This document shows, piece by piece, positions 35,125 to 47,059 of a stretch of 64,000 bases of DNA. The stretch is from VRUE01 sp963728835 (GTDB lineage Bacteria > Actinomycetota > Thermoleophilia > Solirubrobacterales > 70-9): the NCBI GenBank assembly GCA_963728835.1, contig CAVSKZ010000002.1:62001-126000 (forward strand), read 5' to 3'. Each line of letters opens with the position of its first letter. The first letter of the stretch is position 1. The notes below the pieces were generated by a model. That model saw only the letters and a list, made by a program, of their open reading frames with translations, did not search any database and was not told where the DNA came from. The translations under genes and the position numbers were made by a program.

Positions 35125-35568
35125 TCAGGTAGTACGAACGATGATCACGCTGCAGGGAGCGTGGTGGGAGACGTTGTTGGGGACGCTGCCGAGGAGGAAG
35201 CGGCGCGCCCCGGTCATGCCCTTGTTGCCGACCACGATCAGGTCCGCCTTGGTCTCTTCGGCAGCGGTGAGGATCGCCTCGGCGGGTTCTCCCTCGACTG
35301 GATGCGTCTGCACCTCTATGCCCTCCTTGCGAGCCGACGCCGCTGCCGCGTCGAGGACGAGGTTGACGTCCTCGCGCGGGCCGATCTCGTACTGGACGTC
35401 CGCGGGGGCGCCTTCCTTCTCCGCCTCGACCCGGCGCTTGGGAAGGGGTTCGTAGGCGCTGACGATGTTGAGCTGAGCACCCGACAGCTTGGCCAGGTCG
35501 ATCGCCTGACGCACCGCCTCGGCGGCGGTATCGGACCCGTCGGTTCCAACCACGATGCGAGTGAACAC
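35125..35568 (-). CDS. Universal stress protein (UspA family)
   Basis: A 147-residue protein starting with GTG 35568 behind AAGGAGGCGGC. The ATP-binding signature GNKGMTGARRFLLGSVPNNV (Gx2Gx9G[ST]) is present, and the N-terminus RIVVGTDGSDTA is typical. Probable stress-linked nucleotide-binding protein; exact role not deducible. Confidence 0.92.
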   Translation of the reverse strand: MFTRIVVGTDGSDTAAEAVRQAIDLAKLSGAQLNIVSAYEPLPKRRVEAEKEGAPADVQYEIGPREDVNLVLDAAAASARKEGIEVQTHPVEGEPAEAILTAAEETKADLIVVGNKGMTGARRFLLGSVPNNVSHHAPCSVIIVRTT

Positions 35569-35604
35569 GCCGCCTCCTTGCTCGGTCGCTGAACGCGGCT
35601 GATA

Positions 35605-35757
35605 CTAGCGTCGGCCGTCGGCGCGAACGGGCAGGCCGCGGAAGCCGTCGCCGAGGATCTCGGTCGGAGTCGTGGCGAGGCGGAAAATCGCGATCGCCAT
35701 CGAGGCCAGCAGGCAGGCGATCAGGATGGCCATCCCGGCTTTCCAGGCGGTGGGCAT
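35605..35757 (-). CDS. 50-residue single-pass membrane protein
   Basis: From ATG 35757 to TAG 35605. It has one helix (GMAILIACLLASMAIAIFRL) flanked by Lys and Arg, then a short polar tail (TTPTEILGDGFRGLPVRADG). No strong ribosome site. The composition is convincingly membrane-protein-like. It lies between usp and the divergent hydrolase gene, whose start is only 15 bases away. Confidence 0.5.
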   Translation of the reverse strand: MPTAWKAGMAILIACLLASMAIAIFRLATTPTEILGDGFRGLPVRADGRR

Positions 35758-35772
35758 TAGGCTGATCTCATC

Positions 35773-36486
35773 ATGGAGAAGGTCGCTGACGGGGTCTGGC
35801 TGCTGCGCGGGGACATCAAAAAGGCGATGAACGTCTACTTCCTCGAGGAGGACGGGGGCGTCATCCAGTTCGACGCCGGAACCAAGTCGATGACGAAGAA
35901 GGTGCGGGCCGCGGCCGAGCGGCTGGGAGGGCTGAAGCGAATCGTGCTCGGCCACGCGCACGCCGACCATCGCGGCACCGCGGCGGGGCTTGGGGCGCCG
36001 GTCCACTGCCACCCGGACGACGTCGCCGACGCCGAAAGCGACGCCCCGATCACTCCCTACATGGAAATCTCGCAACTGCCGTCGGTGCTGGCCCGCCGCG
36101 CCTACCCGCTGCTGATGCGGCGCTGGGACGGCGGGGCCGTGAAGATCGACGGGACCGTCGTCGAGGATGACGAGGTGGCCGGCTTTCAGGTCCTCCACTT
36201 CCCCGGGCACGCGCCGGGGCTGATCGGCCTCTGGCGCGAGAGCGACCGGCTCGCCCTCGTCAGCGACGTGGTCTACCTGGCCGACTCGGTGCGGATGGGG
36301 CGGCCGCTGCCGCCCGGCGAGGCGAGCGTCCCCCACCCCGCCTGGAACTGGGACCACGCCAAGGCGAAGGAATCGGTGCGAAGGCTGGCGGCGCTGGAAC
36401 CGGCGACGGTCTGTGCCGGGCACGAGGCGCCGCTGCGCGGCGAGAACCTGCGCGAGGCGCTGGAGCGAGCTGCGGAGAAGTGTTGA
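35773..36486 (+). CDS. Metallo-beta-lactamase-fold hydrolase
   Basis: A 237-residue binuclear-metal hydrolase. Motifs: VLGHAHADHRGTAAGL (HxHxDH), HFPGHAPGLIGLW (third His), LVSDVVYL (Asp) and a final His in CAGHEAPLRG. The N-terminus EKVADGVWLLRG is typical of glyoxalase II-like members. Substrate unknown. Confidence 0.88.
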   Translation: MEKVADGVWLLRGDIKKAMNVYFLEEDGGVIQFDAGTKSMTKKVRAAAERLGGLKRIVLGHAHADHRGTAAGLGAPVHCHPDDVADAESDAPITPYMEISQLPSVLARRAYPLLMRRWDGGAVKIDGTVVEDDEVAGFQVLHFPGHAPGLIGLWRESDRLALVSDVVYLADSVRMGRPLPPGEASVPHPAWNWDHAKAKESVRRLAALEPATVCAGHEAPLRGENLREALERAAEKC

Positions 36487-36532
36487 GCCGAGGCGGCGGC
36501 CGCATGCGCCGCTGCCATAGTTTCCGCCCCTG

Positions 36533-38939
36533 ATGATCGGGACCTACGTCGCGGCGGCGCTGATCTGCGCCACCTCAATGCTGGTGGGACGCGCAATCCT
36601 CAGCCTCGCGGGGGGAGGTGGCTCGCGCAGCTGGCTGGCGCCCGCGATCGGCTTCGGGGCGGTGATCACGGTCACGGGCTTCCTCGCCCGGGCCCCGGGG
36701 CACGCGACCAGCGCCGCTCTCGGTGCGATCGTCCTCCTCGGCGCTGCGGCCATCGTGCTCTGGCGGCGCCCCGAACGCGCCGGGGACTCGATCTGGCTGG
36801 GAGTGCTCGTCGCTGTCCTCGTCGCCTTGGTCCTCTCGATCCCCTTTGCGATCAGCGGACGCTGGGGGCTGCTCGGGGTCGGCTTCAACAACGACCTCGG
36901 CCTGCACCTGGCCTGGGCCGAGTGGCTGCGCAGCGGCCTCGGCCCGACGCCGGAAGCGGGCTACCCGCTGGGGCCCCACGCGCTCGCCGACGCGATCGCC
37001 GTGCTGCCCGGGATAGGTCTCGGCCAGGCATTCGTCGGCCAGATCCTGGCGATCGGAATCCTCACCGCGCTGACCGCGCTGGTGGCCCTCGGCGACCTCG
37101 GGCCGGGACGGCGGATCGCCGCCGCGATGCTGGTGGCGATCACCTACCTCGGCGCCTCCTTCTACGCGCAGGGAACCTTCAAGGAGACCGCCGAGGCCCT
37201 CTTCGTCCTCGCCTTCGCCGTCTACCTCTTCGACCTCGACCGCCGACGGGCCGATTCCGGTCGATATTCGACCGGAATCGGCCCGTCGGCGGGGTGGTGG
37301 TGGGTGCTGGCGCCGCTGGCGCTTGCGGGGGGGGTCTTCTTCTCCTACAGCTTCGCGGGGCTCGCCTGGCCGGTTGCGATCGTCGTGCTCTGGGCGGCGA
37401 CGGTGCCCGAGATCCGCGCCGAGCTCGAGACCGGCCAGGCTGAGGCAGACCGTTCTGCGGCCGATGCCGCTGCTGGCGATCGTCGTGCTCGGCGGCCTGA
37501 CGGCGACGGCGATGCTGGTCGGGCCCTTCGCCTTCGTGCACGGCTTCAACCGCGTCGCCGGCACCAACACCTACGGGCCGGTCTCGCCGTTCGAGGCGCT
37601 CGGCGTGTGGCCGTCGTCGAACTACCGGCTGAGCGCGGCGGGGGGCGCGCACCTGACCGGCCTGGCGGCCACGATCGGCGTGCTCGCCGTCGTCCTGGGC
37701 ACCGCCTGGTGGCTGCGGCGACGCGAGCTTGCCGTGCCGGTCGCGCTCGCTGCCTGCACGGTCCTCTACCTCGCCTCGCTCGCCACCAGTGGCGAGTACT
37801 CCCAGGCCAAGGCGCTGATGATCGCCGCCCCCCTGGCGATGCTCATCGCAATCCGCCCCCTCCTCCTCGAGCTCGGCAGTCGCTTCTCCAGTCGACGGGA
37901 CGAAATCCGCGACCAGGAGGCGGATTTCGTCCCGTCGGCGGGGTTGGTGCGGGTTGGGTGGGGGGTGCTGGCGGTGGCGTTCGTGGCGGGGGCCGTGTAC
38001 TCGAGCCTGCTCGTGCTGCGTGACGCGCCGGTCGGACCGTCCGGGCACGGCGCGGAGCTGCAGGCGTTCATGCCGATCGTCCAGGGGGAGCCTGTCCTAT
38101 ACGCGGGTCAGGACCGCTACGCCGCCCACGAGCTGATGGGGGCCGATACGCACGTGCCGCTGGTCGAGTTCCCCGACGCCGACGTCTCCCCCAGCCCCGA
38201 GAAGCCGTTCGACACCGGCGACGCCTACAGCCCAATCGACTTCGACTCGTTCTCGCAGGCCACGCTGGCACGCTTTCCCTACGTGATCACCGGGCGGGCG
38301 GCGTGGAACAGCGAAGCGCCGCGGGGCTTCGAGCGCGTCGCCGCCACCCCCTCCTACCTGCTCTGGAAGCGGACAGGCCCGCTGCCGACCGACCGCCACG
38401 TCCTGCTCGAGGGGACGGAGCCCGCCGCGCACGCCGATTGCGCAGCACCGGAGCTGCGCATCCTCACCGCCAACCCCGGACGCGCCTCGCTCTTTCCCGC
38501 AGCCGCGATCGGCGACAAGGGGCGCTGGCAGCCGGGGCCGGAGCTGGAAACGGGCGAGAGCGCGTCGCAGACGCTCGCACTCCCGGCCGGAGACTGGCTC
38601 CTCTCGCTCCAGTACTTCTCGCCCTTCGACCTGACCCTCTCGGCCCCGGGCCTGCGGCAGCCGCTGAAGGCGGCGCAGGACGGTCAGCGGCCGACCACGA
38701 TCAGCCTCGCCAGCAACGGTCAGTTCTGGCCCGCGGGGGAGATCCGCAGCGACGGCGAGCCGATCCGGTTCACGATCACCGCCGAGGAGCCGAGCACGCT
38801 GCAGCGCCTGACCGGGTACTCGGGCAGGGCCGTCCTCGGCGAACTCGCCGCGGTCGAAGACGGGCCGCGGCGAATCGTCCCGCTCAACCGAGCCTGCGGA
38901 GCCTGGATCGACTGGTACGAATCGGAGGAAGCGCCCTAA
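36533..38939 (+). CDS. Large GT-C-like membrane protein with in-frame palindromic inserts (one frame change)
   Basis: About 801 residues after joining frames near 37,428, where GAGCTCGAGACC carries one extra base. Roughly ten to twelve helices fill the first 480 residues, with the conserved-looking loop GVGFNNDLGLHLAWAEWL after the third. The C-terminal 320 residues are extracytoplasmic and beta-rich. This layout resembles polytopic GT-C mannosyl- or arabinosyl-transferases, but no diagnostic motif is certain. Two palindromic elements lie inside the coding sequence (37,240-37,292 and 37,893-37,937), each adding about 17-20 residues between helices. The stop overlaps the convergent desaturase stop. 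Confidence 0.68.
37240..37292. repeat. In-gene palindromic element, copy A
   Basis: Perfect 25-bp arms (37,240-37,264 and 37,268-37,292) around loop TAT. Arms begin CCGCCGACGGGCCGATTCCG. Read in frame it encodes RRADSGRYSTGIGPSAG within a loop between helices. Confidence 0.92.
37893..37937. repeat. In-gene palindromic element, copy B
   Basis: Perfect 17-bp arms CGACGGGACGAAATCCG (37,893-37,909) and CGGATTTCGTCCCGTCG (37,921-37,937) with an 11-base loop. Shares the outer CGACGGG/CCCGTCG and the following GCGGGGT with copy A but has a different inner stem. Encodes RRDEIRDQEADFVPSAG. Confidence 0.9.
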
Positions 38940-39874
38940 GCCGCGATCTTGGCTTCGAGACGCTCGGGGGAGACCCGAACGACGTCCCAGGCGAGGCCGA
39001 CGCGCTCGAGGCTGTCGATCACGATCGCCGAGACGTCGACCTGCCAGCGGCCGAGGCCGTGGGTGGCGGATGTGGGGAAGGCGTGGTGGTTGTTGTGCCA
39101 GGCCTCGCCGAAGGTCGGGATCGCGATCAGCGCCAGGTTGCGCGACTCGTCGGTCGTCTCGTAGTCGCGCCTGCCGAAGACGTGGCAGAGCGAGTTGATG
39201 CTGTAGGTGAAGTGGTGCAGGACGAAGACGCGGACCAGGCCGCCCCAGAGCAGGCCGGTGAAGGCGGCGAAGAGGGTGCCGCCGATGACCCAGCCGAGCG
39301 CGAAGGGCAGGAGGAGACCGCCGATCGCCCAGAGCAGGAAGGTGCGGTCGACCCAGCTGATCACCGGGTCCTCGAGCAGGTCGGGCGCGAAGCGTTCCTT
39401 GTTGCCGCGCTGGGTGTGGATGAAGAGCCAGCCCATGTGGGCGTGGAAGAGGCCGCGCATGGCGCCCGACCAGCCGTGGCCGTGGTCGACGTGGGGGCTG
39501 TGCGGGTCCCCCTCTTCGTCGGAGAAGGCGTGGTGCTTGCGGTGGTCGGAGACCCAGGAGATCACCGGGCCCTCGATCGCCGCGGATCCGAGGATCCCGA
39601 GCAGGCCGTGCATCCACTTCGTCGTCTTGAAGCTGCGGTGGGTGAGGTGGCGATGGAAGCCGACCGTTATCCCGATCCCGGTGAAGAAGTACATCCCGAG
39701 GAAGAGGAGGACGTCGCTCCAGTGCAGCGCCTGGCCCCAGACCTGCCAGCCGGCAAGGCCGATCGCGACGAACGGGACCAGCGTCACCAGGCCGGTGATG
39801 ATGCGGTCGCGCGTCTCGTTGGCGACCGGCTGGATGTCGGATGGGAGAGGCCCGCTGCTTGCCATCGGCGACAC
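38936..39874 (-). CDS. Membrane fatty-acid (acyl-CoA/acyl-lipid) desaturase
   Basis: A 312-residue delta-9-type desaturase that introduces a double bond into acyl chains. The three His boxes are GFHRHLTHRSF, SDHRKHHAFSD and EAWHNNHHAFP. Four helices surround them. Start is GTG 39874 or ATG 39865. The gene diverges from the cyclopropane synthase gene with almost no intergenic DNA. Desaturation supplies the substrate for cyclopropanation, so the pair forms a lipid-modification unit. Confidence 0.92.
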   Translation of the reverse strand: MSPMASSGPLPSDIQPVANETRDRIITGLVTLVPFVAIGLAGWQVWGQALHWSDVLLFLGMYFFTGIGITVGFHRHLTHRSFKTTKWMHGLLGILGSAAIEGPVISWVSDHRKHHAFSDEEGDPHSPHVDHGHGWSGAMRGLFHAHMGWLFIHTQRGNKERFAPDLLEDPVISWVDRTFLLWAIGGLLLPFALGWVIGGTLFAAFTGLLWGGLVRVFVLHHFTYSINSLCHVFGRRDYETTDESRNLALIAIPTFGEAWHNNHHAFPTSATHGLGRWQVDVSAIVIDSLERVGLAWDVVRVSPERLEAKIAA

Positions 39875-39881
39875 CGATCAT

Positions 39882-41099
39882 ATGCTTTGGGGCATGCCGC
39901 TCTCCAGTACGGCACCGCTACGGCGCGAGATCGAAGCTCGCATTCCCGAGCGACCGTTCTCGGTGGAGTTCTGGGACGGGACCCGCCTGACGGCGACGAA
40001 CGGCGGCGGACCGACGTTCTACGTCCGCTCCCCCAAGGCCGCCGCCCACGCGCTGCGCGCGCCCGGACAGCTGGGCCTCGGGCGCGCATACGTCAGCGGC
40101 GCGCTCGAGGTCGACGACATCGACTCGGTGATCGAACTGCTCGACGGCTGGCAGCCGCCGCCGCTCCAGCGCGGCGACAAGGCGCGCCTCCTGCTCGCGG
40201 CGGTGCGGGCCGCGGGACTGAGCCGGCCGCCGCGCCGGCCGGCGGCGGAGCTGCGACCGAGCGGGCACCGGCACAGCAAGGAGCGCGACGCCGAGGCGGT
40301 CCGCCACCACTACGACGTCTCCAACGAGTTCTTCTCTCTCTTCCTCGACGACTCGACCACCTACAGCTGCGCGATCTTCTCGCGCGGGGCGGAGACGCTG
40401 GAGGAGGCCCAGGAGGAGAAGCTGGAGATGGTCGCCCGCAAGCTGGCGCTGAAGGAGGGGGACCGCGTGCTCGACGTCGGCTGCGGCTGGGGCAGCTTCC
40501 CGCTCTGGGCGGCGACGCGACACGGGGCCCACGTCCTCGGCATCACCCTCTCGCCGCCGCAGGCCGAACGCGCCCGGCAGCGGGCCGAGGCGGCGGGCGT
40601 CGCCGACAGGGTCGAGATCCGGGTGATGGACTACCGCGACCTGGCCGGCGAGCGCTTCGACGCGATCTCCAGTATCGGCATGGTCGAGCACGTCGGCGAG
40701 GCCCAGATCGACGTCTACGCGCGCACCCTGGCCGGCCTGCTCGAACCGGGCGGGCGGCTGCTCAACCACGGCATCGCCCGCCTCCGCCACACCGACCCCG
40801 AGGCGGGGCCGTTCTCCGAGCGCTACGTCTTCCCCGATGCCGAACCCCTGCACCTCTCACGCGTGCTCCTGGCGCTGGAGCGGGCCGGTTTCGTCACCCG
40901 TCACGTCGAGGAGTTCGGCGCCGACTACGCCGAGACCCTGCGCCACTGGGCACGGCGCCTCGACGAGAACCTCGACGACGCGGTCAGGCTCGCCGGCCCC
41001 GAACGGGTTCGAGTCTGGCGCCTGTACCTGCGGATGGCGCGCAATGGCTTCGAGAACGGCTTCCTCTCCATTTACCAGGCCAGGTGCACGCTTGCCTGA
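39882..41099 (+). CDS. cfa: Cyclopropane-fatty-acyl-phospholipid synthase
   Basis: A SAM-dependent synthase of about 405 residues; start ATG 39882 or 39894. The SAM-binding motif is VLDVGCGWGSFPLWAA. Family blocks include HHYDVSNEFFSLFLDDSTTYSCAIF, EKLEMVARKLAL and SIGMVEHVGEAQIDVYA. The N-terminal domain (GPTFYVRSPKAAAHAL, RAYVSGALEVDDID) is complete. It adds a methylene bridge to unsaturated phospholipid acyl chains made by the divergent desaturase. Ends in a long terminator shared with the convergent HAD gene. Confidence 0.92.
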   Translation: MLWGMPLSSTAPLRREIEARIPERPFSVEFWDGTRLTATNGGGPTFYVRSPKAAAHALRAPGQLGLGRAYVSGALEVDDIDSVIELLDGWQPPPLQRGDKARLLLAAVRAAGLSRPPRRPAAELRPSGHRHSKERDAEAVRHHYDVSNEFFSLFLDDSTTYSCAIFSRGAETLEEAQEEKLEMVARKLALKEGDRVLDVGCGWGSFPLWAATRHGAHVLGITLSPPQAERARQRAEAAGVADRVEIRVMDYRDLAGERFDAISSIGMVEHVGEAQIDVYARTLAGLLEPGGRLLNHGIARLRHTDPEAGPFSERYVFPDAEPLHLSRVLLALERAGFVTRHVEEFGADYAETLRHWARRLDENLDDAVRLAGPERVRVWRLYLRMARNGFENGFLSIYQARCTLA

Positions 41100-41214
41100 G
41101 AGGCCATCCCGGCAGGGGTTCCACTTAACTTTTTGGTGGAGCGGAGGCTGCTGGCGCTCGAGGGTGGCTGACCAAAAAAGTGCAAGACGTTCCACCCCTG
41201 CCGGGATGGCCTCT
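41099..41214. terminator. Long nested inverted repeat between convergent genes
   Basis: Outer arms of 21 perfect pairs (41,099-41,119, AGAGGCCATCCCGGCAGGGG..., with 41,194-41,214) enclose a second stem ACTTTTTGGT/ACCAAAAAAGT. It overlaps both stop codons. The inner T and A runs make it a plausible bidirectional terminator. Confidence 0.75.
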
Positions 41215-41896
41215 ATACCGGGAAGCCGTCTGTGACCTGGGCAATCGCCCAATCGGCCCTAGCTTGTTTCAGCTCTTCAACCGTGTAGCTGCCGGTTGCT
41301 ACGCCGACGACCTTGACGCCTGCGCCGTGGCCGGCCTTGACGTCGCGGGGGGTGTCGCCGACGGCTATGCAGACGCCGTCGGAGAGGGCGCCGCCGGAGA
41401 CCAGGGCGCCACGGCGCAGGGCGGCCTTGGTCACCTCGGTGCGATCCGGCGAGTCGGAGCCGTAGCCGCCGAAGCTGAAGAAGCGGTTGAGGTGCGCGCG
41501 GGCGAGCTTGATGTGGGCGGCGGCCTCGATGTTGCCGGTGACCAGGCCGAGCAGCAATCCGCCGTCGATCAGGCGGTCGAGCAGCGCCTCGATGCCCGGC
41601 ATGACGCGGTACCCCTCGGACTCTGCGACGGTGTCCGGCAGGTGCTTGAGGTAGCAGCCGATCGCCTTCGAGCGCTCTTCCGGAGCGCCCTCGCGGCCGA
41701 TCACCTCGCGGAAGACGATCGCGGCGATTTCGGGATCGGTCATGCCGGCGTCGGTGTGCTCGGCGATGTCGACGTCGATTCCGTGCAGCTGCGCGAATGC
41801 GCGCCGCCACGCGGCGCCGCCGGCGCCACCAGTTACGAGGAGGGTTCCGTCGATGTCGAACAGCACGGCACGGACCGCGCCGGAGTCACTCGCCAC
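41213..41896 (-). CDS. HAD-superfamily phosphatase
   Basis: A 227-residue haloacid-dehalogenase hydrolase with GTG start 41896 and AAGGAG upstream, overlapping the cydB stop by 11 bases. Motif I is VLFDIDGTLL, motif II VTGN, motif III KAALRR and motif IV VGDTPRDV. The helical cap follows motif I as in phosphoglycolate-phosphatase relatives. Substrate unknown; the operon position behind cydB suggests a housekeeping phosphatase. Confidence 0.87.
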   Translation of the reverse strand: MASDSGAVRAVLFDIDGTLLVTGGAGGAAWRRAFAQLHGIDVDIAEHTDAGMTDPEIAAIVFREVIGREGAPEERSKAIGCYLKHLPDTVAESEGYRVMPGIEALLDRLIDGGLLLGLVTGNIEAAAHIKLARAHLNRFFSFGGYGSDSPDRTEVTKAALRRGALVSGGALSDGVCIAVGDTPRDVKAGHGAGVKVVGVATGSYTVEELKQARADWAIAQVTDGFPV

Positions 41897-42887
41897 TCAG
41901 CAGCTCCTTTTGCGAGAGCCAGTAGAGGAGGCCGAGGGCCGGCAGCACGACGACCGCGGCGATCAGGAAGACGACGATCACGGCGGCCAGCGTCTCGGGG
42001 GGAGCGGCCGACTCGGAGATCGTCAGCGAGGTCGGCAGCAGGTAGGGGAACTGGGCGACCCCCCAGCCCCAGATCACGGCGACCACGGCGCCGACCGCCA
42101 GCGGGCGCAGGCCGCGGCGAGCGCCGCGCAGCAGCATGACGAGCACGCCGAGGCCGCAGAGTGCCGAGACGACGACCAGCGGCAGGGCCTGGTCGGTGAG
42201 GCGGTCGTAGACGTAGCGGCTGTCGGCATGGAGGACGAAGAGGCCGGCGACGGCAAACGCCCCCGCCACCAGCGCCGCGACGAGCGCCCGGCGGGCGAAG
42301 TAGCCCTCGAGGTCGGTGGCGCCGGAGCGGCGCGCGTCGGCGACGAGGAAGATCGCCGCGAGGTAGGCGCCGCTGGCGACGAAGAGGCCCCCGGTGAACA
42401 GCGGCAGCGGCTGCAGCCAGCTGGAGAAGGCGTCGCCGTCGCCCTCCGCGGGGACGTTGCCGTCGGCGATCGCGCCGACCACGGTGCCCATGAAGAACGG
42501 CGTGAGCACCGAGGAGATGGCGAAGGCGGCGCCCAGCGCGCGCTTCGCCTCCACTGAACGGATCGACTCGCGGAAGGCGAAGCCGGCACCGCGCAGGACG
42601 ATGCCGAACGCGGCCAGGGTCAGCGGCACGTACAGCGTCGACATCACCGCCCCGAAGGCTTCCGGGAAAGCGGTCCAGAGGACGACGAGGATGAAGATCA
42701 GCCAGACGTGGTTGGCCTCCCAGACGGGAGTCAGCGAGCGCTCGATCAGCGCCCGCGGGCGCTTGCCCTTCTCGGCGCCGCCGGCGATCAGGTCCCAGAG
42801 CCCGGCGCCGAAGTCGGCGCCGCCGAAGACCGCGTAGAGGGTGGCGCCGGTCCAGAGGATCGCCGCGGCGACGTCGGCGCGAGTCAC
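41886..42887 (-). CDS. cydB: Cytochrome bd oxidase subunit II
   Basis: A 333-residue membrane protein starting with GTG 42887 in a GTGA overlap with cydA. Typical CydB sequences: the N-terminus ILWTGATLYAVFGGADFGAG, then LTPVWEANHVWLIFILVVLW, with about eight helices. With CydA it forms a quinol oxidase for oxygen reduction at low oxygen tension. The frame is intact. Confidence 0.93.
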   Translation of the reverse strand: MTRADVAAAILWTGATLYAVFGGADFGAGLWDLIAGGAEKGKRPRALIERSLTPVWEANHVWLIFILVVLWTAFPEAFGAVMSTLYVPLTLAAFGIVLRGAGFAFRESIRSVEAKRALGAAFAISSVLTPFFMGTVVGAIADGNVPAEGDGDAFSSWLQPLPLFTGGLFVASGAYLAAIFLVADARRSGATDLEGYFARRALVAALVAGAFAVAGLFVLHADSRYVYDRLTDQALPLVVVSALCGLGVLVMLLRGARRGLRPLAVGAVVAVIWGWGVAQFPYLLPTSLTISESAAPPETLAAVIVVFLIAAVVVLPALGLLYWLSQKELLSGE

Positions 42888-44278
42888 GGAGCGATCTCCG
42901 CCGGCGGACCGTAAGGGGTCTCGCTGTCGTCGGTCTCCTCGTCCTCCTCGCGCCAGCGTCGCGAGAGCATGCGCAGGACGAGGATCGCCACCGTTCCGAG
43001 TGCGAAGTAGAGGAGGACGATGCCGGCGAAGGCGAACCAGATCCCCTCCGCCTCGGTCACCGCTTCGGAGGTGCGCATGTAGCCCTGCACGATCCAGGGC
43101 TGGCGGCCGACCTCGGTGACGATCCAGCCGCACCACAGCGCGACGATCGAGGCGACGCCGGAGACGGCGACCGCACGCAGGAACCATGGCGTGCGGCGGG
43201 AAGTCGCGGCGGCGCCACCAGACGAAGCCGAACCAGAGCGGCGAGGCCCATCAGCGCCGTGCCGATCCCGACCATCGCGTCGAAGGAGAGGTGCAGCAGG
43301 GTGTTGGCGGGCGGCTCCTCGTCGTCGGGGATCTGGTCGAGCCCGGTGACCACCGTGTCGGTGCTGAAGCCGACCAGGAAGGAGTCGAGGCCGGGGATCG
43401 GGATCGCGCCCTTGACGCCGTCGTCGGTGCAGATGCCGCCGATGTACTCGGTCTGGTCGGGGCCGGTCTCCTCGATGCACTCCATCGCCGCGAACTTGGC
43501 CGGCTGGTGGTCGGCGATTTCGCGCGCCGCGGTGTCGCCGACGAAGAGCTGGATCGGCGTGGCGATGCAGGCGATCGTCAGCGGGATCAGCCACCCCCAG
43601 GCGGTGCAGGCGGTCGCGCCGGCCGCGCAGCATGCCGACCGCGTAGATCGAGGCGACGAGGAAGCCGGCGACCATGTAGGCGGCGAGGATCATGTGCGGG
43701 ACCTCGTAGCCGGTGGCCGGGTTGAAGAGGACCTCGAGCGGGTCGGTGCCGACCACCCTGCCGGCGGCGTCGAGGGTGAACCCCTGCGGCTGGTTCATCC
43801 AGGCGTTGGCGGTGACGACCGAGAAGGCGCCGCCGATGCCGGTGATCACCATCGGCACGCCGGACCAGAAGTGGGCCCAGCCGCCGAGCCGCTTCCAGCC
43901 GTAGATGTAGATCGCGAGGAAGATCGCCTCGACGAAGAAGAAGATTCCCTCGATCGCGAAGGCGATCCCGAAGGCGTCGCCGAAGCGCTCCATGAAGCGC
44001 GGCCAGAGCAGGCCGAACTCGAAGCTGAGCACGGTGCCGGTGACGGCGCCGACGGCGAAGGTCACCGCCATCGCCTTCGACCAGCGCCGCGCCAGCCGCA
44101 TCGCGTCCTCGTCGCCGCGCCGCAGGCCGAGCCAGTTGGCGGTGAGGATGATCGCCGGCAGGGCGACGCCGATGCAGGCGAGGACGATGTGGAAGGCGAG
44201 GGTGAAGGCCATCAGCTCGCGCGCGGCGAGCAGGTTGGACTCCGACGCCGCGAGCGGGAGGGCGTCGAGCAGAGGCAC
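42884..44278 (-). CDS. cydA: Cytochrome bd oxidase subunit I (three +1 frame changes)
   Basis: About 463 residues once frames are joined. Recognisable blocks: AFHIVLACIGVALPAI (haem-ligand His region), FGLLWPRFMERFGDAFG, GIFFFVEAIFLAIYIYGW, TANAWMNQPQGF and FNPATGYEVPHMILAAYM. The Q-loop is short, as in CIO-type enzymes. Frame changes near 43,600 (a run of five G), 43,241 and 43,200 are each +1 and together restore the frame; repaired sequence between the last two reads GLALWFGFVWWRRRDFPRT, a convincing CydA stretch. GTG start 44278 with AAGGAGTAGGTC, three bases after the Tal-Pgi stop. Confidence 0.88.
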   Translation of the reverse strand: MPLLDALPLAASESNLLAARELMAFTLAFHIVLACIGVALPAIILTANWLGLRRGDEDAMRLARRWSKAMAVTFAVGAVTGTVLSFEFGLLWPRFMERFGDAFGIAFAIEGIFFFVEAIFLAIYIYGWKRLGGWAHFWSGVPMVITGIGGAFSVVTANAWMNQPQGFTLDAAGRVVGTDPLEVLFNPATGYEVPHMILAAYMVAGFLVASIYAVGMLRGRRDRLHRLGVADPADDRLHRHADPALRRRHRGARNRRPPAGQVRGDGVHRGDRPRPDRVHRRHLHRRRRQGRDPDPRPRLLPGRLQHRHGGHRARPDPRRRGAARQHPAAPLLRRDGRDRHGADGPRRSGSASSGGAAATSRRTPWFLRAVAVSGVASIVALWCGWIVTEVGRQPWIVQGYMRTSEAVTEAEGIWFAFAGIVLLYFALGTVAILVLRMLSRRWREEDEETDDSETPYGPPAEIAP

Positions 44279-44281
44279 GAC

Positions 44282-47055
<2,774 letters not shown>

Positions 47056-47059
<4 letters not shown>

